NCBI GenBank assembly: GCA_965153355.1
Contig: OZ231127.1
Coordinates: 99,882,001 to 99,946,000, forward strand
DNA from: Flaccisagitta enflata
Taxonomy: Eukaryota > Chaetognatha > Sagittoidea > Aphragmophora
Length of the DNA stretch: 64,000 bases
Reading direction: 5' to 3'
Shown here: positions 27,257-37,648 of the stretch, in pieces
How positions within the stretch are numbered: position 1 is the stretch's first letter
How the letters are laid out: the number at the start of each line of letters is the position of its first letter
Position numbers and translations under genes: made by a program
The notes under the pieces: generated by a model
Database searches by the model: none
What the model saw: the letters and a program-made list of their open reading frames with translations, nothing else
What the model was told of the DNA's origin: nothing

Positions 27257-28253
27257 GCACAACAGATTTCTGGCACCGCTATGTTTAAACTAGGAGAACT
27301 CCCACTTTTTCTGCAGTTTCTAGTAGTTCAACCCATGCATAAACCATGGCAAAAAACAGCAAAATCATTCTTGGGGCGGATTTTTCATGATTTCCATTTT
27401 TTTCTGGGTGGTTGGTACAGGTCTTTAAATTTTGCCTTTTTTTGAACCCCTCCATCGTTTTGCTCGTAACTTTTGAACAAATTGAGCTAGAAATGCCAGA
27501 TTTGGCCCATTTTAAAGATCTCTTCAAGATCTTTCCAACCGGCACCAATTTTTTGCAAATCCGTTGAAAATCAACCTAGTTATAAGCTGTCAAACATGAG
27601 CAAGATTATGGAGATTTTGGACGATTTTCCAGATCATTATCTATTACCTTCTACTTTCAAAATTTCACTTGTTTTGCTCATAACTTTTGAATGGATAAAG
27701 CTAGAAATGCCAGATTGGTCCCATTTTAAAGATCTTTTCAATATCTTTAAAACCGTCACCAATTTCATGTCAATCCCTTGAAAAACAACCAATTTATGGG
27801 CTGTCAAACACATACATTTTCATGGGAATTTCAGAGGATTTTCCTATCTTCTTTTTTCATGGTCTTATCCTGCTATATGATCAATCCTGACATCTCTTTG
27901 AGAAGTTGTGTCCGTGGGCCAGTGTCTTGGTTTGTCCAATGGTTAGTCTGCCCACTTGTCAGTCCATCTATCAGGGAGATTGTGAAATATGAGCAATGTC
28001 CAATGGAATAAGATGGAAATTACCATTGGGCAATGTCCAAACCATATATGAGTTATGGGTTTCTCAAGTGTAGTCAGCCCTTGAAAGCAGGGTAGCAGTC
28101 CTGCAAAATGCGAGGGGACTATGGTTTGTCCATCCATTCATCCAACCAATGAGGACTTATTTGAGGCTTAGGAATGGCTAACGTAAAGGCTGGTGGAGCT
28201 GATTCACTTCAAGAGACAATTTATTTAAGGTAAAAGAAGGTAGGTTATGGTGT

Positions 28254-28800
28254 GAACTAGTCATCGCACATGGTCAGCGGTACCCGATGCCCTGCTTGGA
28301 GTGATCCAGTAAAGAAGCAGAGTGAGAGCAGGGCAGCGGCTCAAAAAGGTTGATGTCCTGTAGAACACAGGGAGGAATTTCTACACATCCTGAGGGGACA
28401 AATTTCTAGATAATTGATTTAGGCCACTGAAGCCACAGAATTTAGGGTTTGAGAGCAGGTATGAGGTCTGGAGGGCAAATTTGAGGCATGGGGGGCTGAT
28501 TTGAAGCGTGTAGGGCTGATTTGAATCCTCGAGGGCTTATTTAAAGCCTGGAGAGCTTACTTGAAGCTTGGAGAGCTAAATTGAGGCCTGGGAGGGCTAA
28601 TTTGCGGCCTTGATGGTCAACCCGGGGGGGGAGGGTAGATGGACAGACAGACAGATAGACGGATGGATGGATGGACGGATAGACTGACAGATGGACAGAC
28701 AGACAGACAGATGGATGGAAATATGGATGGAGGACAGACATCTGGATATTCCCCCTTGTGTTGTACAGGAGATTGGCCCTTTAGGGCTGCTGTCCAAAAA
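28254..28800 (+). repeat. GCAGGGCAGCGGCCC module inside foldback II
   Basis: Border AACTAGTCATCGCACATGGT at 28,254, GGTACCCGATGCCCTGCTTGG, core GAGCAGGGCAGCGGC at about 28,327, TGTCCTGTAGAACACAGGGA, 20-bp purine-rich units at 28,430-28,620, then GGACAGACGGATGGATGG repeats to 28,740 and the reverse border word at 28,790. This is the most complete copy of the module in the window. Confidence 0.8.
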
Positions 28801-29280
28801 GCTTGAAAAAGACAACAGCGTGAATAATATAGAAGTTCTGCGGCTTCTGAGGACTGTGGGGATGGATGGATGGATGGGGATGGATGGACATTAATGGGCC
28901 AGTTTGTGGTTGGAGAGGGCCAATTTGAAGCCCAAAAGGACTGAGGGGGCAGCCTGCGTCAACTGATATGAGACCTGGGAAGACTGGTAAGGGCAGATTT
29001 GAGTCCAGCAGGGGCAGATTTGAGGTTTGGAAGGGCCTTAAAGGTGACAAAGTCTTGTAGAATACAGGAAATGGTGGGAGGTCAGATGGGGTGGATTTGA
29101 GGCCTGATTGGGCCTGATTTAGGGCTTGCGTGGGCTAAGTTCAAGCCTGAGAGGCTAAATTGAGGTCATGAAGTTTCAAAAGTTTTAGATAATCAGCAGT
29201 ACAAAATGCCCCAAAATTAGTGATTGAGTTATGAGATGGTGGAAATGTCATGGTTGGACGGACAGATGGACGGACAAAAT
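28801..29280. repeat. decayed purine-rich minisatellite
   Basis: Units with GGGCAGATTTGAGG and GGGCCAATTTGAAG in loose tandem, with GGATGGATGG at 28,860 and a decayed hairpin end (ATAGGATGCATCTAAAA) just beyond at about 29,285. No coding signal. Confidence 0.6.
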
Positions 29281-29299
29281 CTGTTATAGGATGCATCTA

Positions 29300-29327
29300 A
29301 AAATCAGAGAGAGAGAGAGAGACAGAC

Positions 29328-29366
<39 letters not shown>

Positions 29367-29408
29367 AGAAAGATCGAGATACTAAGGCAGAAAGACAGAC
29401 AGACCGAG
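29300..29408. repeat. (GA)n and (CAGA)n microsatellite
   Basis: GAGAGAGA followed by CAGACAGACAGA repeats and a degraded tail. Direct reading. Confidence 0.9.
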
Positions 29409-29570
29409 AGAAACTCTCATGACAATGGGCTGAATCTGTTACGGCAACCGTGTTTATTACAAACTGGCAAATATCTGACAAAAGATAAAACATTAAGATA
29501 GAATGAAAGAAAAAAAAGAAAAAAAGAAATTTATCCTTTGTTCATCATCCTTTGTTCGCTCTCTACACAG

Positions 29571-29708
29571 GAATCGTTGAATCGGCCGATATCGGCAGGG
29601 ACAGAAAAGATGCAATTGATCTGCACCATGCAGCAACTGGAGCAGATGCAGCAGACCTTCGTGACATTTAAATATGAACTTCAGTGTCATCTTTATGCAT
29701 TGCACTGT
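29571..29708 (+). CDS. possible isolated exon, product unknown
   Basis: A pyrimidine stretch and CTCTCTACACAG give a good splice acceptor before GAATCGTTGAATCGG. The open frame that follows reads ESLNRPISAG..., includes a Gln/Met-rich QQLEQMQQTF stretch, and runs on past 29,708 into AT-rich sequence to a stop at 29,829. There is no paralogue in the window, no convincing donor and no family I recognise. It lies inside foldback II, so it could be captured host sequence or chance. Confidence 0.25.
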
Positions 29709-29935
29709 AGACTTGTCATAACATTCACCGTCTCATCCTTCCCGCATTCAAATTTCAATTGGATCATTTTGTTAAATTTGTTCAAAATTAAACAATCTCA
29801 TGCAATTTTTCATATTTTTAAGCAAAAGTAGATAGCATGTGATGAAAGGATATATTTCTGTAAACATCAAGTTTATTTCCTAGTCTGAACTACAATGAAC
29901 AATGCGCCATATAATTATTTGTTCTCTGGGGGATT

Positions 29936-29972
29936 CTTCACATTCTTCACATTCTTCACATTCTTCACATTG
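29936..29972. repeat. 9-bp ATTCTTCAC repeat
   Basis: Four tandem copies of ATTCTTCAC. Direct reading. Confidence 0.9.
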
Positions 29973-30059
29973 TTTTTTCTTAAGTATCCATCCATCTCCC
30001 TACCCCAAGCCTCACATCATGACTCTTTGCCCAAATCCAAGAGCATGCCTATCAATTAG

Positions 30060-31290
30060 TGCTCAAAGACTCCAAATAAGGCTTTCCTGACCCCTAAAAA
30101 GGCTCTCTGACACTAAAACAGGCTTCTCAGACCCCAAATCAGGCATTTTTTGCCCCAGACCCATTAAAGAACCAACAACCAAGATCAAAATCAACCAACC
30201 CCCCACCAACAACCTAACGCACCTAAAACCAACCAATCGCCCTCCCTACCACCTTACCCACCTAAAACACCATCATTGTGTATCAAAACCAACGAACCAC
30301 CCACCAACCACCTCACAGGGATATTGAAAAAAAAAGAAAAAATATGGAATTCCTATTGAATAATATGGGAAATTGACAGAAAACAAATAGCGGGGGGAAG
30401 GTGGGACGCATATACAAACAATTACATACACAAATGTACAAATAAACGAACAAATGAATGAACAAACAAACAAACAACGGAATAAAAGTCCCTGATTTCT
30501 TTTTTGCCGCTGCCCCAAAAAAAAGAATTATTTTAGGGAACAACAGCCGGAATTTATACTCACTGGAACAAATTGGGGGTTTTATCAGTCAGCCATGGAC
30601 AATACGTAGTCAGCAATTCCATTGCCCTGCTTTGCACAATTGTGAAATTTGTTGGCTTGGATTCTTACCCAAAAGCCTTCATCTCAACCCTATCATCTTC
30701 TATGAACCCAAATATAGATCAGCAGTCCATTTGGAGTCCCTGCTCTTCCCACCATCTCATGACTCAATCATCAGCTTTGGGGCAATAAGCATTGCCAACC
30801 ATCTGAAGCTTTTGAAACTTTCTGGCCTTAGATTAGCCTCCAAGCCCACAATTTAGCCTATTCAGGTCTTATATTAGGCTCACTCTGACCTCAAATCTTC
30901 CTCATCAGACCTACAAATAGCCATAAGAAGCCTTCAAACCCCTGTACTCTACAAGATTTCGTCATCTTTAGGGCCTTTCCAAACCTCAAATCTGCCCTTG
31001 CAGTCCTCAAATCAGCTCTTGCCAGCCTTACCAGCCCCCACAGGTCTCAAAACAGCCCACTCAGCCTGTAAAATTGCCCCATATTTCTCTTCAGGCCTCA
31101 AACTGGCTCTCTCAGACCGCAAACTGGCCTTTTAATTTTCAAATCCATCCCAACATAATCTTTCCAGGCTTTTCCTCACCTTAACCTGCCCTCTTTAACC
31201 CCAAATTAATTGTCACCGGCATTGAATCAGTGCTACCAGTCTTCCAGTTAAACATCCCAAGCCTCAGATTAGTCCTCATAAGTGGGCCTG
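30060..31290. repeat. pyrimidine-rich decayed minisatellite, right half of foldback II
   Basis: Loose 20-bp units (CTCAAATCTGCCC-like words) across most of the interval, densest at 30,830-31,250. These are the complement of the purine-rich units in the left half, as expected for an element with inverted symmetry. 30,170-30,330 is a simple ACCAACCACC-rich stretch. Confidence 0.65.
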
Positions 31291-32211
31291 GGATGATTGG
31301 ATGGACAAACAAAAGTTCCCTTGTGCTTTACAATACTTTGTCCCCCATAGGACTGCTTACCTGCTTCTCCAAACTTACTTTTAATGGCTGATTACACTTG
31401 AGGAACCCAAAACTTATATAGAGTATGAGTTAATTGCCCAAGGGTAATTCCCATCTTTTTTATTGGACATTGCTCATATTTCGCAAGTTTTTTACCATCT
31501 CCTTGATAGATGGACTGATAGGTAGGCAGACTAACCATTGGACAAACCAACATACTGGCCCACAGACACAACTTCTAAAAGAGATGTCAGGATTGATCAT
31601 AAAACAGGATGAAAAAAGATGATAGGAAAATCCTCTGAAATTCCCATGAAAATGTATGTGTTTGACAGCCCATAAGTTAGTTGTTTTTCAAGGGATTGAC
31701 ATGAAATTGGTGACGGTTTTAAAGATATTGAAAAGATCTTTAAAATGGGACCAATCTGGTATTTCTAGCTTTATCCATTCAAAAGTTATGAGCAAAACAA
31801 GTGAAATTTTGAAAGTAGAAGGTAATAGATAATGATCTGGAAAATCGTTCAAAATCTCCATAATCTTGCTCATGTTTGACAGCTTATAACTAGGTTGATT
31901 TTCAACGGATTTGCAAAAAATTGGTGCTGGTTGGAAAGATCTTGAAGAGATCTTTAAAATGGGCCAAATCTGGCATTTCTAGCTCAATTTGTTCAAAAGT
32001 TACGAGCAAAACAATTGAAGGGTTCAAAAAAAGGCAAAATTTAAGGACCTGTACCAACCACCCAGAAAAAAATGGAAATTATGAAAAATCCGCCCCAAGA
32101 ATGATTTTGCTATTTTTTGCCATGGGTTATGCATGGGTTGAACTACTAGAAATTGCAGAAAAAGTGGGAGTTCTCCTAGTTTAAACATAGCGGTGCCAGA
32201 AATCTGTTGTG

Positions 32212-32528
32212 TATGAGCCAGATCAGTTCAGCTAAAGAAAATTCCCATACCCAGCCTCTAACCACCCAGCAACCACCCCAAAAGGCTCAAACCGCCTTCA
32301 CTATGAGCCAGATCAGCCCAGCTAAAGAAAATTCCCATACCCAGCCTCTAACCACCCAGCAACCACCCCAAAAGGCTCAAACCGCCTTCACTATGAGCCA
32401 GATCAGCCCAGCTAAAGAAAATTCCCATACCCAGCCTCTAACCACCCAGCAACCACCCCAAAAGGCTCAAACCGCCTTCACTATGAGCCAGATCAGCCCA
32501 GCTAAAGAAAATTCCCATACCCAGCCCT
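32212..32528 (+). repeat. 90-bp tandem repeat, right part
   Basis: Three and a half units with exact 90-bp spacing; TATGAGCC starts at 32,212, 32,302, 32,392 and 32,482. The units are nearly identical. They are the right half of the repeat split by foldback II. The open frame (MSQISPAKENSHTQPL per unit) has no other support as a gene. Confidence 0.95.
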
Positions 32529-32820
32529 TGTGGCACTGATCTTGCCGCCGTCCCACCCACCACCAAGTTTAGATTTTTCATTTATTCATACCTGTAATTT
32601 TTTGTGAAATACCTTCAGATAATCTAGGCCATTTGATATGAATACTGTAAGTGGTTCTTACGTCTTTGATAATTATCAATCAAATCCTGAATTATTCTTT
32701 CGATTGCTTTAGTTTATCATCTACAGAAACTCTACAAAACACAAAATTTACATCATATTTTGCGCCGACTCCTTCATGCAAATCATTGCAATGGAAGATC
32801 AAAATAGGAACAAAATAAAA
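32529..32820. other. no feature seen
   Basis: About 290 bp of ordinary AT-rich sequence between the 90-bp repeat and the first of three hairpin-ended elements. Confidence 0.5.
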
Positions 32821-32986
32821 AACAAGGCCGGATACACGGCAATCCAGTCGCGGACGGTTGGGCAGGAGCAGTATTGTGAAAACCACTCGGAATTCAAAAA
32901 TGTGACCTACCGACCGACCGACCAACCAACCGACCTACCGACCGACCGACACTGCAAGTTGTAAAGTCGCGTGTCCGCGACTAAAA
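32821..32986 (+). mobile_element. hairpin-ended element, subfamily 1
   Basis: Starts AACAAGGCCGGATACACGGC, carries AGTCGCGGAC near its start (32,846), a GACC/GACCAACC tract, and ends with hairpin AGTCGCG-tgtc-CGCGACT (32,965-32,982) followed by AAAAA. Same body as the inverse copy at 22,113-22,270. First of three elements lying head to tail. Confidence 0.85.
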
Positions 32987-33016
32987 ATATGACCCCAAAA
33001 AAAAGAACGCCAAAAA

Positions 33017-33292
33017 AACAAGGTCATTAGACCTAAGTCACGTGCGTCGGAACTTTCAAACAAAGTCGGGCAGACAGACAGACAAACATTTGAAACAGCT
33101 GTTTACTACTTCAAGCTTCTTCTCCACTACTTAGAGACGTCTAAAACGCAATAAAAAGCCTTTAAATAACTTTGTGATGGACGGACCAACGGACGGACCG
33201 ACGGACGGACCGACGGACGGACCGACGGACGGACCGACGGACGGACCAACGGACGGAAAAGTGACTTATAGAGTCGCGTAGCACGCGACTAA
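33017..33292 (+). mobile_element. hairpin-ended element, subfamily 3
   Basis: Starts AACAAGGTCATTAGACCTAA, with AGTCACGTGC close by (33,035), ends with (GGAC)n at 33,178-33,260 and hairpin AGTCGCG-tagca-CGCGACT (33,272-33,290). An inverse relative with the same inner words (AACAGC, GGCAGACAGACAGACAAACA) lies at 54,957-55,220. The next element begins in the A run that follows the hairpin. Confidence 0.85.
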
Positions 33293-33407
33293 AACAAGGT
33301 CAAGTAGGCCAATAAGGTGCGACGTGTGGATCGTCGAATGAATGCGTTACCCGACCAACCAACCGACGGACACAGCCAGTTATAGAGGTGCTTTGTCGCA
33401 CCTAAAA
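33293..33407 (+). mobile_element. hairpin-ended element, AGGTGC subfamily
   Basis: Starts AACAAGGTCAAGTAGGCC, has AGGTGCGACG near the start (33,312) and hairpin AGGTGC-tttgtc-GCACCT at the end (33,386-33,403) followed by AAAAAA. Inverse relatives lie at 46,872-47,030 and 60,521-60,662. It shares the AACAAGG start and tetranucleotide tract with the AGTCGCG elements but uses another stem word. Confidence 0.85.
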
Positions 33408-33569
33408 AACGAAATCAAATGAACAAATCAAATAGAAAATTGATAAAGCTTCCTGCCCAATTCTGTAACATTTCATTCAGTGCAATTGTCAACTTTTACT
33501 TACATATCACGCGACTGCACCATTTCTTACTCTTGCCCTACTTGCTCAGTTCTCCAATCTGCTGTCATT

Positions 33570-33892
33570 TGTTTCTTCATTGATTTTGTCGTCATTGTCG
33601 TTGCGTTGTCGTTGCCGTTGCCGTTGTCGTTGTTGTTGCTTTTGAAATTTTTTTCTAATTGTCATTTTAGTTTTTGTTGTAGCTTTTGATAGTTATATTG
33701 TCGTTTTCATTGATATTGTCGTCGTTGTTGTCCCTGTTATCGTTGTTATTGTTGTTGTCTTTTTTATCATATTCGTCATCGTAGTTGTTGTCAACTCCCC
33801 TTTGTCGTCGTCGTTACAGTAAGATCTTTGCTGCCGCTGCATTAGTCAAGTGTTTCCTCCCTCACTCAATTCGGTTGTGGTTTATTTAGACG

Positions 33893-33970
<78 letters not shown>

Positions 33971-33976
33971 TTCTTT

Positions 33977-34056
<80 letters not shown>

Positions 34057-34141
34057 GATGGTGTTGTTGTTGATGGTGTTATTATTGTTGTTGTAGATGG
34101 TGTTATTATTGTTGTTGTTATTGTTGTTGTTATTAATTTGG

Positions 34142-34183
<42 letters not shown>

Positions 34184-34260
34184 TGTTGTCGTTGTTGTTG
34201 TTGTTTTCGTTGTTGTTGTTGTTGTCGTTGTTGTTGTTTTTGTTGTTATTGTCGTTGTAA
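33570..34260. repeat. (GTT)n trinucleotide tract
   Basis: Degenerate GTTGTC/GTTGCC repeats from about 33,570, then nearly pure (GTT)n at 33,893-34,260 with a few GAT and ATT interruptions. Poly-Val, poly-Leu and poly-Thr frames come from this tract. Confidence 0.95.
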
Positions 34261-35366
34261 ATGATTCTCTGCGTCAACACTGATCAAAGCTTCTATGGCA
34301 AGTGCAGTTGCAACGTTGCATAATGAACACTGCCATAGTCCCACTACACATAATACACAAACCAGCACTAAAACGACTTTGTGATTGGGGTAACCAAGGT
34401 TACGTGACAACAAACACAAGCATCGATTGACATGGGCCAAGAATAGATGCTTAGGTCGACTTCAAAGCCCGTTAGAATGGAAATACATAAATTGCGATAT
34501 CAACTGAACAAGGAAGTTGGCGGACATGCTCGTAAAATAGGATAAACTTGACAACTGAATGATTCAGAATAAACCCATGCATTACAGGTGAGAGTTTAAT
34601 CTTGTCTAATCGAGCCCAAAATGTCTAAAAAAACGACAAAATTTGATTTTTTGGACAGACGATCAGCCTCGCGGTCATACCCCTTCTATGATAGCAACAA
34701 GGAGTTCAAACGAGTCAGAAAGAGCCCTCATATGATAGTTTGACCCATAATCTTGGCTAATCTAAGCAAAAATGAGTTCCTGCAATTTGGTGGTTTTGGT
34801 GCCGCTGAGGGTGAAGGAGTCGCGCCATCGCTATGACTCTTGGGTCACACTCTCAGATGGTGATTTCCTGAGGAAATATAACCGGTATATCATTCGGAAA
34901 CAGTTTTAGGGTGTGGAAATACTTAGTTAGTACGGACTATAGTGCGAAGCGAGCGTAGCAAAGCGGAGCGCTGCGGAGCAAGTGAGCGGAGTGAGTGGTG
35001 CGAGTGAACGAACATAGCGAGCGACCGAGTGGCCCGTTCAAAACGTGATCGTCTTCGACTAGAAACGCCCCCTGACTGTCAAATCTGAACGCGTTAACGG
35101 AGGACCTCCGTCAAAGCGTCAGAGGCATTTTATCATAAGAAATTTTTTTTACCAGAAATAACTAGAAACTTTTTTTATATCATGAAAATGGATAAAGATC
35201 AAAAACAGTATGAACATCCTCTGTGAAGAACACTGTAAAATTACCACGAAAACCTCATCGACACTAAATGCCCTATACAACGATAGATAATCTGATAACA
35301 AAAGAAAAAATGCGCATAGAATCTGCAAAGGTTATTGCTCTCAAAGTTTAAACCAAAAAATTTGTA
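34261..35366. other. no gene seen
   Basis: About 1.1 kb. The only structure noticed is a GCGAGCG/GCGGAGC-rich stretch at 34,938-35,025, similar to 27,110-27,163. Frames are short and have no recognised family. Confidence 0.5.
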
Positions 35367-35653
35367 AACAAGCCCGATCAGGCAACGATGCGTCCTAACT
35401 GTGTCTCTGCGTGTATTGACTTTGGCGCCAGACTTGGACGGACAGACAGATGAAGACATAGTATCGAATGAGGCTCTCAAAATATTCTACTGACTTGATA
35501 CATGACATTCTCGCGATTGAAAAAAAAAACTGCGATTTTCAAGGAGGCGTAACAGACGGACAGAGGAACGGACGGACCGACGGACGGATGGAAGGATGGA
35601 CGGACAGACGGATGGAGAGACCCTCTTATAGAGATGCGAGGACGCATCTAAAA
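35367..35653 (+). mobile_element. hairpin-ended element, AGATGCG subfamily
   Basis: Starts AACAAGCCCGATCAGGCAAC, carries GATGCGTCC near its start (35,386), a GGAC/GGATGG tract at 35,550-35,620, and ends in hairpin AGATGCG-agga-CGCATCT (35,632-35,649) then AAAA. A second copy with the same start, the same inner words (CTGACTTGATACATGAC-like, TTTTCAAGGAGGC) and the same end lies at 53,417-53,687. Confidence 0.85.
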
Positions 35654-35907
35654 ATGATACCTATGTGTGCTACCAAGTGATTAAAAAAACGAGCGGCTAA
35701 ATCTGTGAAATAATGCAGTAAATTTCGGGAAATACTATCAAAATAATCAAAAACAGGGATAGATACTACTAACCAAATTGAAGCAGCTCCAGTTTTAGCA
35801 CTATCGTCTCATTAATTAGAAAACAGGTGTTACATGACTCAGTTAGGAATGAGCAGGTTGACGTTGACTCAAAATGGGATAAGCTGTCAGCACTCATCAT
35901 CTTTCAA

Positions 35908-36161
35908 CTAATCGTCGCTGACATTGAAAAAGTATTGTTGTTGAAAGACCGAGTCGATGACGATCGCGGTGTATTCAGGCCGATAATTGTAAATGAGTGA
36001 TTGCTGTTCAGTTGAGGTATTTTTGAATTTGTGGCAGTTTTGTCGAGTTTCTTCCACGAAAAAGTTGGCCAAATCTTGCGAAGCTCGAATAGACGCAGGA
36101 GAATGAGGAACGATGGAACGCTTCCATTCAAACGAGTTTTTCTCGGGGTGAAATTGCACTC
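35908..36161 (-). CDS. GGH copy B, last exon
   Basis: 254 bp. The acceptor TTCTTATAG precedes GAGTGCAATTTC and the frame runs to a TAG at 35,908-35,910. It encodes GVQFHPEKNSFEW and ends FQQQYFFNVSDD, as long as the usual C-terminus of the family. His and Glu of HPEK complete the catalytic site with the Cys in exon 2. A hairpin-ended element lies only about 14 bp upstream of the acceptor, so its terminal ACTAAAA is the nearest candidate branch point. Confidence 0.93.
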
Positions 36162-36173
36162 CTATAAGAATTT

Positions 36174-36580
36174 TTTTAGTCGCGTGCATGTGACTCTACA
36201 CCTTGCCGTGTCGGTCGGTCCATCTCTCGATCCGTCACATTTTTAAAATTTTGACGTCTTAAGGAAATTTAGGGTAATTTAAGGTGATTTAAGGTACTTT
36301 TGGGTACTTTAGGGTACTTCAGGGTACTTCAGGGTACTTTAGGGCACTTAAATTACTCCAGGTACTCATGGTGCATTCAGGTAATTTCAAGTTTTTTTTT
36401 TGTATTTTTTTGTATTTTTGGTTCATATCGGGTATTTTTCTGTAATTATCGGGTATTTTTTAGGTATTTTGGGTATGATACTGTATTGTATTGTATCGAT
36501 ATTGTATCGATATTGTATCGATATTGCATTGATATTGTATTAATACATATCGCGCGGCCTTGGAGGGGAGAAGGGAATTT
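36174..36580 (-). mobile_element. hairpin-ended element, GATATTGTATC subfamily
   Basis: Plus strand: TTTTTTTAG, a decayed hairpin AGTCGCG-tgca-TGTGACT (36,178-36,195), GGTCGGTCC, then GGGTACTTTAGGGTACTTC-type repeats at 36,290-36,340, 11-bp TGTATCGATAT units at 36,485-36,540, and CGCGGCCTTGGAGGGGAG at the far end. 52,697-53,085 has the same order of parts. It lies in intron 3 of GGH-B next to the splice acceptor. Confidence 0.8.
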
Positions 36581-36911
36581 TTAAACATCTCTAACCATTT
36601 TTTTTACGGGCACCCATGTTATTACTCTATTGTTTGTCATATCCAGACGCACGCAACTGTTGCCCTCTTGTTTAAAAAAAAACCCTATTTGCGTATCTCA
36701 AGTGCAACGTTTTCCTCCATCCAATATAAGGACATTTATTTTGTTTATAGAAAATAGAATTAATGAGCGGTCTCTTTTCTTCACTCGAACCAATAAAGGA
36801 AGAACCCATCTAACCCCAATCCATCAATCAAGAATAATGAGAAATGTTCCTGTTATTTCATGGCAACATGTGATACTAGAAATTGTCATAGTGATTCTCA
36901 ATCTGGTAAAA
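36581..36911. other. intron 3 of GGH-B, no feature seen
   Basis: About 330 bp of AT-rich intron sequence. Confidence 0.5.
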
Positions 36912-37129
36912 AACAAGGCCAGATACACGGCAATCCAGTCGCGGATGGTTAGGCAGGAGCAGTATTACAAAAACCGCTCGCAATTTTATAAATATTTCGG
37001 ACGCACGGACAGACGGACGGATGGACGGACAGACGGACGGATGGACGGACGGGCGGACAGCGGACGGACGGACGGAAGGATGGGCGGACCGACACGGTAA
37101 GGTGTAGAGTCGCGTATCCTCGACTAGAA
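36912..37129 (+). mobile_element. hairpin-ended element, subfamily 1
   Basis: Starts AACAAGGCCAGATACACGGC, with CAGTCGCGGATGG near the start, (GGAC/GGAT)n at 36,998-37,085, and a shortened end hairpin (AGTCG...CGACT, 37,108-37,125). Same body as 32,821-32,986. It lies in an intron of GGH-B in antisense orientation to the gene. Confidence 0.82.
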
Positions 37130-37335
37130 ATCCGTCTTGAGAAAAATTAGCACATACTTTCTCAACTTGAACCCCCATGGTAAAAACATAAGTATTTGAC
37201 CATCTGTTCGTGGCTCATAACTATCTAATGTATTTTCAGACCGTTTCTTCAAAAATTTTTAGGTCTTTCCATTTCCCGCTAATTGGTGACAAATACAAAT
37301 ACAAATACTGCTGAGAAATGGAGCCATAGACTCAC

Positions 37336-37610
37336 CATAGAAAGGGTATTTGTGTCCTTCAACGATGTCTACAAATTCATCTCCATTTTCATCAAATGCC
37401 GTAGAAACGATTTTTAATAAATTCTTGATTCCAATTTGACTTTCAAAAGACGACTTCTTCAACCCAAAATTGTGCAAATGAATCATAGAATTATTTTGGC
37501 TGAGCGTGTCTTTAGATTGTAGGCTCAAACCGTGAGCAGTCGATGTAATACGACTCTTTAGGCTTTCGGCGAATTTGGTGGGTAATGTGATGCCGTAGGT
37601 CCCAGCAATT
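37336..37610 (-). CDS. GGH copy B, exon 3
   Basis: 275 bp, exactly the length of exon 3 in copy A. Acceptor CCAACCAG before AATTGCTGGG; donor TATG|GTGAGT. It starts with the last base of an Arg codon and ends with the first base of a Gly codon, so it joins exons 2 and 4 in frame. It encodes IAGTYGITLPTKFAESL through VDIVEGHKYPFYG. The GHKYPFYG end matches the family's G-YKYPVYG segment just before the catalytic HPE. Confidence 0.93.
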
Positions 37611-37648
37611 CTGGTTGGGAAGAAGGGATAGCTTGCTTCTTTACCATA

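Larger units (their letters stand above)
27257..32211. mobile_element. foldback element II, intact, TATG target duplication
   Basis: A 4,955-bp element with inverted arms of about 0.9 kb (27,257 to about 28,145 and about 31,290-32,211), almost identical over at least the outer 130 bp. The ends read CACAACAGATTTCTGGCACC at both sides. Left flank ...CTTCAC TATG, right flank TATG AGCCAGATC: the unit of the 90-bp repeat is restored when the element and one TATG are removed. The 4-bp duplication and CAC terminus would fit several DNA transposon superfamilies (for example Chapaev/CMC or Academ), but no transposase is visible, so the class is open. Arm frames translate to similar peptides only because the DNA is inverted and conserved. 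Confidence 0.9.

Noticed and set aside
32207-32539. A repeat protein of 30-residue units
   Set aside because: The frame is open only because the 90-bp unit lacks stops. It is split by foldback II on the left and ends abruptly in unrelated sequence.
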